From Bacillus benzoevorans (lineage in GTDB: Bacteria; Bacillota; Bacilli; Bacillales; Cytobacillaceae), in the NCBI RefSeq assembly GCF_014207535.1, contig NZ_JACHGK010000007.1:152831-216830 (forward strand): a stretch of DNA of 64,000 nucleotides. Direction: 5' to 3'. The notes beneath the pieces are model-generated. The model saw only the letters and a list, made by a program, of their open reading frames with translations, was not told where the DNA came from and made no database searches. How positions within the stretch are numbered: the stretch's first letter is position 1; each line of letters opens with the position of its first letter. This document shows positions 62,303 to 64,000 of this stretch, one piece after another. Made by a program: the position numbers and the translations under genes.

Positions 62303-62379
62303 TGGTGGACCTTGTAGGACTCGAACCTACGACCGGACGGTTATGAGCCGTCTGCTCTAACCAACTGAGCTAAAGGTCC
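62303..62379 (-). tRNA. tRNA-Ile2 (CAT, lysidine type)
   Basis: The anticodon is CAT, but the body GGACCTTTAGCTCAGTTGG and its place between Ser-TGA and elongator Met match the B. subtilis tRNA-Ile read as k2CAU after TilS modification. CCA is encoded. Confidence 0.85.
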
Positions 62380-62388
62380 AGTATAAAA

Positions 62389-62462
62389 TGGCGGCAGAGG
62401 GGATCGAACCCCCGACCTTTCGGGTATGAACCGAACGCTCTAGCCAGCTGAGCTACGCCGCC
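62389..62462 (-). tRNA. Elongator tRNA-Met (CAT)
   Basis: A cloverleaf GGCGGCGTAGCTCAGCTGG with anticodon loop TTCATAC; CCA is not encoded. It is distinguished from tRNA-Ile2 by its body sequence and by order. Confidence 0.88.
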
Positions 62463-62480
62463 GTATTCAAAATAATAATT

Positions 62481-62556
62481 TGGTGGAGACTAGCGGGATC
62501 GAACCGCTGACCTCCTGCGTGCAAAGCAGGCGCTCTCCCAGCTGAGCTAAGCCCCC
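62481..62556 (-). tRNA. tRNA-Ala (TGC)
   Basis: A 76-nt cloverleaf with anticodon loop TTTGCAC and CCA encoded. The acceptor stem includes two G-U pairs. Confidence 0.95.
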
Positions 62557-62574
62557 AAAACAATATAATGAAAA

Positions 62575-62651
62575 TGGTCGGGAAAACAGGATTCGAACCT
62601 GCGACCCCTTGGTCCCAAACCAAGTGCTCTACCAAGCTGAGCTATTTCCCG
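62575..62651 (-). tRNA. tRNA-Pro (TGG)
   Basis: A 77-nt cloverleaf with anticodon loop TTTGGGA and CCA encoded. Confidence 0.95.
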
Positions 62652-62657
62652 TATTAA

Positions 62658-62734
62658 TGGTGCGCCCTGAGAGATTCGAACTCCCGACCTTTTGATTCGT
62701 AGTCAAACGCTCTATCCAGCTGAGCTAAGGGCGC
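62658..62734 (-). tRNA. tRNA-Arg (ACG)
   Basis: A 77-nt cloverleaf with anticodon loop CTACGAA and CCA encoded. The ACG anticodon is expected to be edited to ICG. Confidence 0.95.
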
Positions 62735-62746
62735 AAATAAATTTAA

Positions 62747-62835
62747 TGGTGCCGAGGACCGGAATCGAACCGGTACGGTAGTCACCTACCGCAGGATTTT
62801 AAGTCCTGTGCGTCTGCCAGTTCCGCCACCCCGGC
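62747..62835 (-). tRNA. tRNA-Leu (TAA)
   Basis: An 89-nt class II tRNA with anticodon loop CTTAAAA, a long variable arm and CCA encoded. Confidence 0.95.
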
Positions 62836-62845
62836 AATTCAGTAG

Positions 62846-62917
62846 AGCGGAAGACGGGGTTCGAACCCGCGACCCTCACCTTGGCAAGGTGATGTTCTAC
62901 CACTGAACTACTTCCGC
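62846..62917 (-). tRNA. tRNA-Gly (GCC)
   Basis: A 72-nt cloverleaf with anticodon loop TTGCCAA; CCA is not encoded. Two copies of its 5' end lie upstream within the tandem repeat units at 62918-63182. Confidence 0.95.
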
Positions 62918-63050
62918 GTAGGTAATTAATTATTGTTCTTTGAATAAAGTACAGAGTGAAAATTTAGCTTCTTGGTGCTTTAAAAGCCTTCATGGCTTTT
63001 ATCGCAAATCGCGTCTCTTCGAGACATGCGATTCACTGAACTACTCCCGC
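62918..63050 (-). repeat. tRNA-5'-end/double-hairpin unit before tRNA-Gly, copy 1
   Basis: In minus-strand order: a copy of tRNA-Gly bases 1-17 with one change (GCGGGAG for GCGGAAG, 63034-63050); hairpin 1 AATCGC/GCGATT capped by GTCTCGAAGAGAC (63007-63033); hairpin 2 TAAAAGCC/GGCTTTTA (62981-63001); spacer. It is about 133 bp and nearly identical to the next copy. Confidence 0.8.
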
Positions 63051-63182
63051 GTAGGTAATTAATTATTGTTCCTTGAATAAAGTACAGAGTGAAAATTTAG
63101 CTTCTGATGCTTTAAAAGCCTTCATGGCTTTTATCGCAAATCGCGTCTCTTCGAGACATGCGATTCACTGAACTACTTCCGC
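63051..63182 (-). repeat. tRNA-5'-end/double-hairpin unit before tRNA-Gly, copy 2
   Basis: This is a direct tandem copy of the preceding unit with a perfect tRNA-Gly 5' end (63166-63182), hairpin 1 at 63139-63165 and hairpin 2 at 63113-63133. The differences are a few substitutions and a short indel near 63104-63110. Confidence 0.8.
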
Positions 63183-63191
63183 GTATTAAAA

Positions 63192-63276
63192 TGGTGCGGG
63201 TGAAGGGAGTCGAACCCCCACGCCTTGCGGCGCTAGATCCTAAGTCTAGTGCGTCTGCCAATTCCGCCACACCCGC
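63192..63276 (-). tRNA. tRNA-Leu (TAG)
   Basis: An 85-nt class II tRNA with anticodon loop CTTAGGA and CCA encoded. Confidence 0.95.
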
Positions 63277-63279
63277 AAA

Positions 63280-63355
63280 TGGTGAGTCATGCAGGATTCG
63301 AACCTGCGACCCTCTGATTAAAAGTCAGATGCTCTACCAACTGAGCTAATGACTC
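63280..63355 (-). tRNA. tRNA-Lys (TTT)
   Basis: A 76-nt cloverleaf with anticodon loop CTTTTAA and CCA encoded. A 26-nt copy of its 5' end lies upstream at 63458-63483. Confidence 0.95.
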
Positions 63356-63483
63356 ATACTAAGTAAGTACCCTACAACTAGATAGCAGTCAGTCAGATGT
63401 TCGCAAAAACTTTATGTTTTTGCGAACAGATTGCATCCTCTTCAGGACGCTGCAATCTGCTCTACCAACTGAGCTAATGACTC
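63356..63483 (-). repeat. tRNA-5'-end/double-hairpin unit before tRNA-Lys
   Basis: In minus-strand order: a copy of tRNA-Lys bases 1-26 (63458-63483); hairpin 1 GATTGCA/TGCAATC with TCCTGAAGAGGA cap (63429-63457); hairpin 2, a perfect 13-bp stem TGTTCGCAAAAAC/GTTTTTGCGAACA (63398-63428); then a spacer with GTAGGGTACTTA to the full tRNA-Lys gene. Confidence 0.82.
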
Positions 63484-63510
63484 ATACATATTTAGTATGA
63501 AAATAAAAGG

Positions 63511-63583
<73 letters not shown>

Positions 63584-63584
63584 A

Positions 63585-63660
63585 TGGTGGAGGATGACGG
63601 GCTCGAACCGCCGACCCTCTGCTTGTAAGGCAGATGCTCTCCCAGCTGAGCTAATCCTCC
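63585..63660 (-). tRNA. tRNA-Val (TAC)
   Basis: A 76-nt cloverleaf with anticodon loop CTTACAA and CCA encoded. It is first tRNA of the array, about 10 bp after the 5S gene. Confidence 0.95.
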
Positions 63661-63669
63661 ATTTAACAA

Positions 63670-63784
<115 letters not shown>

Positions 63785-63903
63785 TTATTATAAAGACATA
63801 TATTATTATAATATCTTTTATAATTTTTTCAAGAGAATTTTTCAAAATTATTCTCTCAAAACTAGATAATAGGAAGAAGTGAATAACACGATAATGCCTA
63901 ATT

Positions 63904-64000
63904 TTGGTTAAGTCCTCGAACGATTAGTATCTGTCAGCTCCACGTGTCACCACGCGTCCACCCCAGACCTATCAACCTGATCATCTTTCAGGGTTCTTAC
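63904..64000 (-). rRNA. rrl: 23S ribosomal RNA, 3' end (partial)
   Basis: On the minus strand the sequence enters from the window edge and ends GAGCTGACAGATACTAATCG then GAGGACTTAACCAAA, the conserved 3' end of Bacillus 23S rRNA. The spacer to 5S (about 120 bp) is AT-rich and contains TTATCTAGTTTTGAGAGA. Confidence 0.93.

Noticed and set aside
62918..63182. Possible CRISPR array
   Set aside because: There are only two repeats of about 132 bp, with no regular spacers and no cas genes. The copies begin with tRNA-Gly sequence.

Overview
The window is chromosomal DNA from a low-GC Gram-positive of the family Bacillaceae. Supporting evidence: strong Shine-Dalgarno sites, many TTG starts, a leuS T-box, a metK SAM-I riboswitch, Bacillus gene orders (ytqA-ytqB/ytpA-ytpB, menFDHBE, glgBCDAP), sporulation-linked genes (cse60, ytzC, yteA) and a 21-tRNA array in the same order as B. 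subtilis trnB. It is not B. subtilis itself: it carries a livJHMGF operon and an acquired element that I do not associate with that species.

Layout. 1-5.1 kb: the end of cse60, then a branched-chain amino acid ABC transporter (livJHMGF) with a CodY-like box over its promoter. 5.2-10.3 kb: leuS with T-box leader, an acetate/cation symporter with its DUF485 partner, and small genes. 10.3-17.7 kb: ytzC, ytqA-ytqB (tRNA wobble uridine modification), ytpA-ytpB (lipid and terpenoid metabolism), ytoA, a C39-like peptidase and asnB. 18.2-21.8 kb: metK with a SAM-I riboswitch whose P3 arm is unusually long, divergent from pckA with a CcpN-like box. 21.9-29.4 kb: a LysR regulator, a methyltransferase, a GNAT enzyme, small conserved genes, a hydrolase, a methionine aminopeptidase, a CAP-domain lipoprotein and a stand-alone PTS IIC. 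29.7-37.4 kb: the ytlA-ytlC-ytlD ABC transporter. Its binding-protein gene ytlA is split by a 5,048-bp element carrying a large serine recombinase, a small protein, a C5 cytosine methyltransferase and a two-domain PLD-family protein (a candidate restriction-modification pair). Joining the flanks at the shared ATGC restores an open frame of exactly 1,011 bp. 37.4-43.5 kb: ytkD, small genes, ytzI, cardiolipin synthase, luxS, yidD, a beta carbonic anhydrase and a zinc-binding lipoprotein with a Zur-like box. 43.6-51.2 kb: the menaquinone genes menF-D-H-B-E on the minus strand and menA on the plus strand. 51.4-60.1 kb: yteA and the glycogen operon glgBCDAP. 60.5-61.0 kb: a DUF4825 lipoprotein. 61.2-64.0 kb: the 3' end of an rRNA operon (23S end, 5S) followed by 21 tRNA genes, all on the minus strand.

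Two things stand out. First, the ytlA element looks like a minimal integrase plus candidate defence island that can in principle excise precisely. Second, five repeat units in the tRNA array each consist of a copy of the 5' end of a tRNA gene, then two adjacent hairpins, then a spacer leading into the complete copy of the same tRNA gene (Asn, Phe, Gly twice, Lys). The first hairpin shows compensatory base changes between units, which argues for a conserved RNA structure. I do not recognise these units as a named family.
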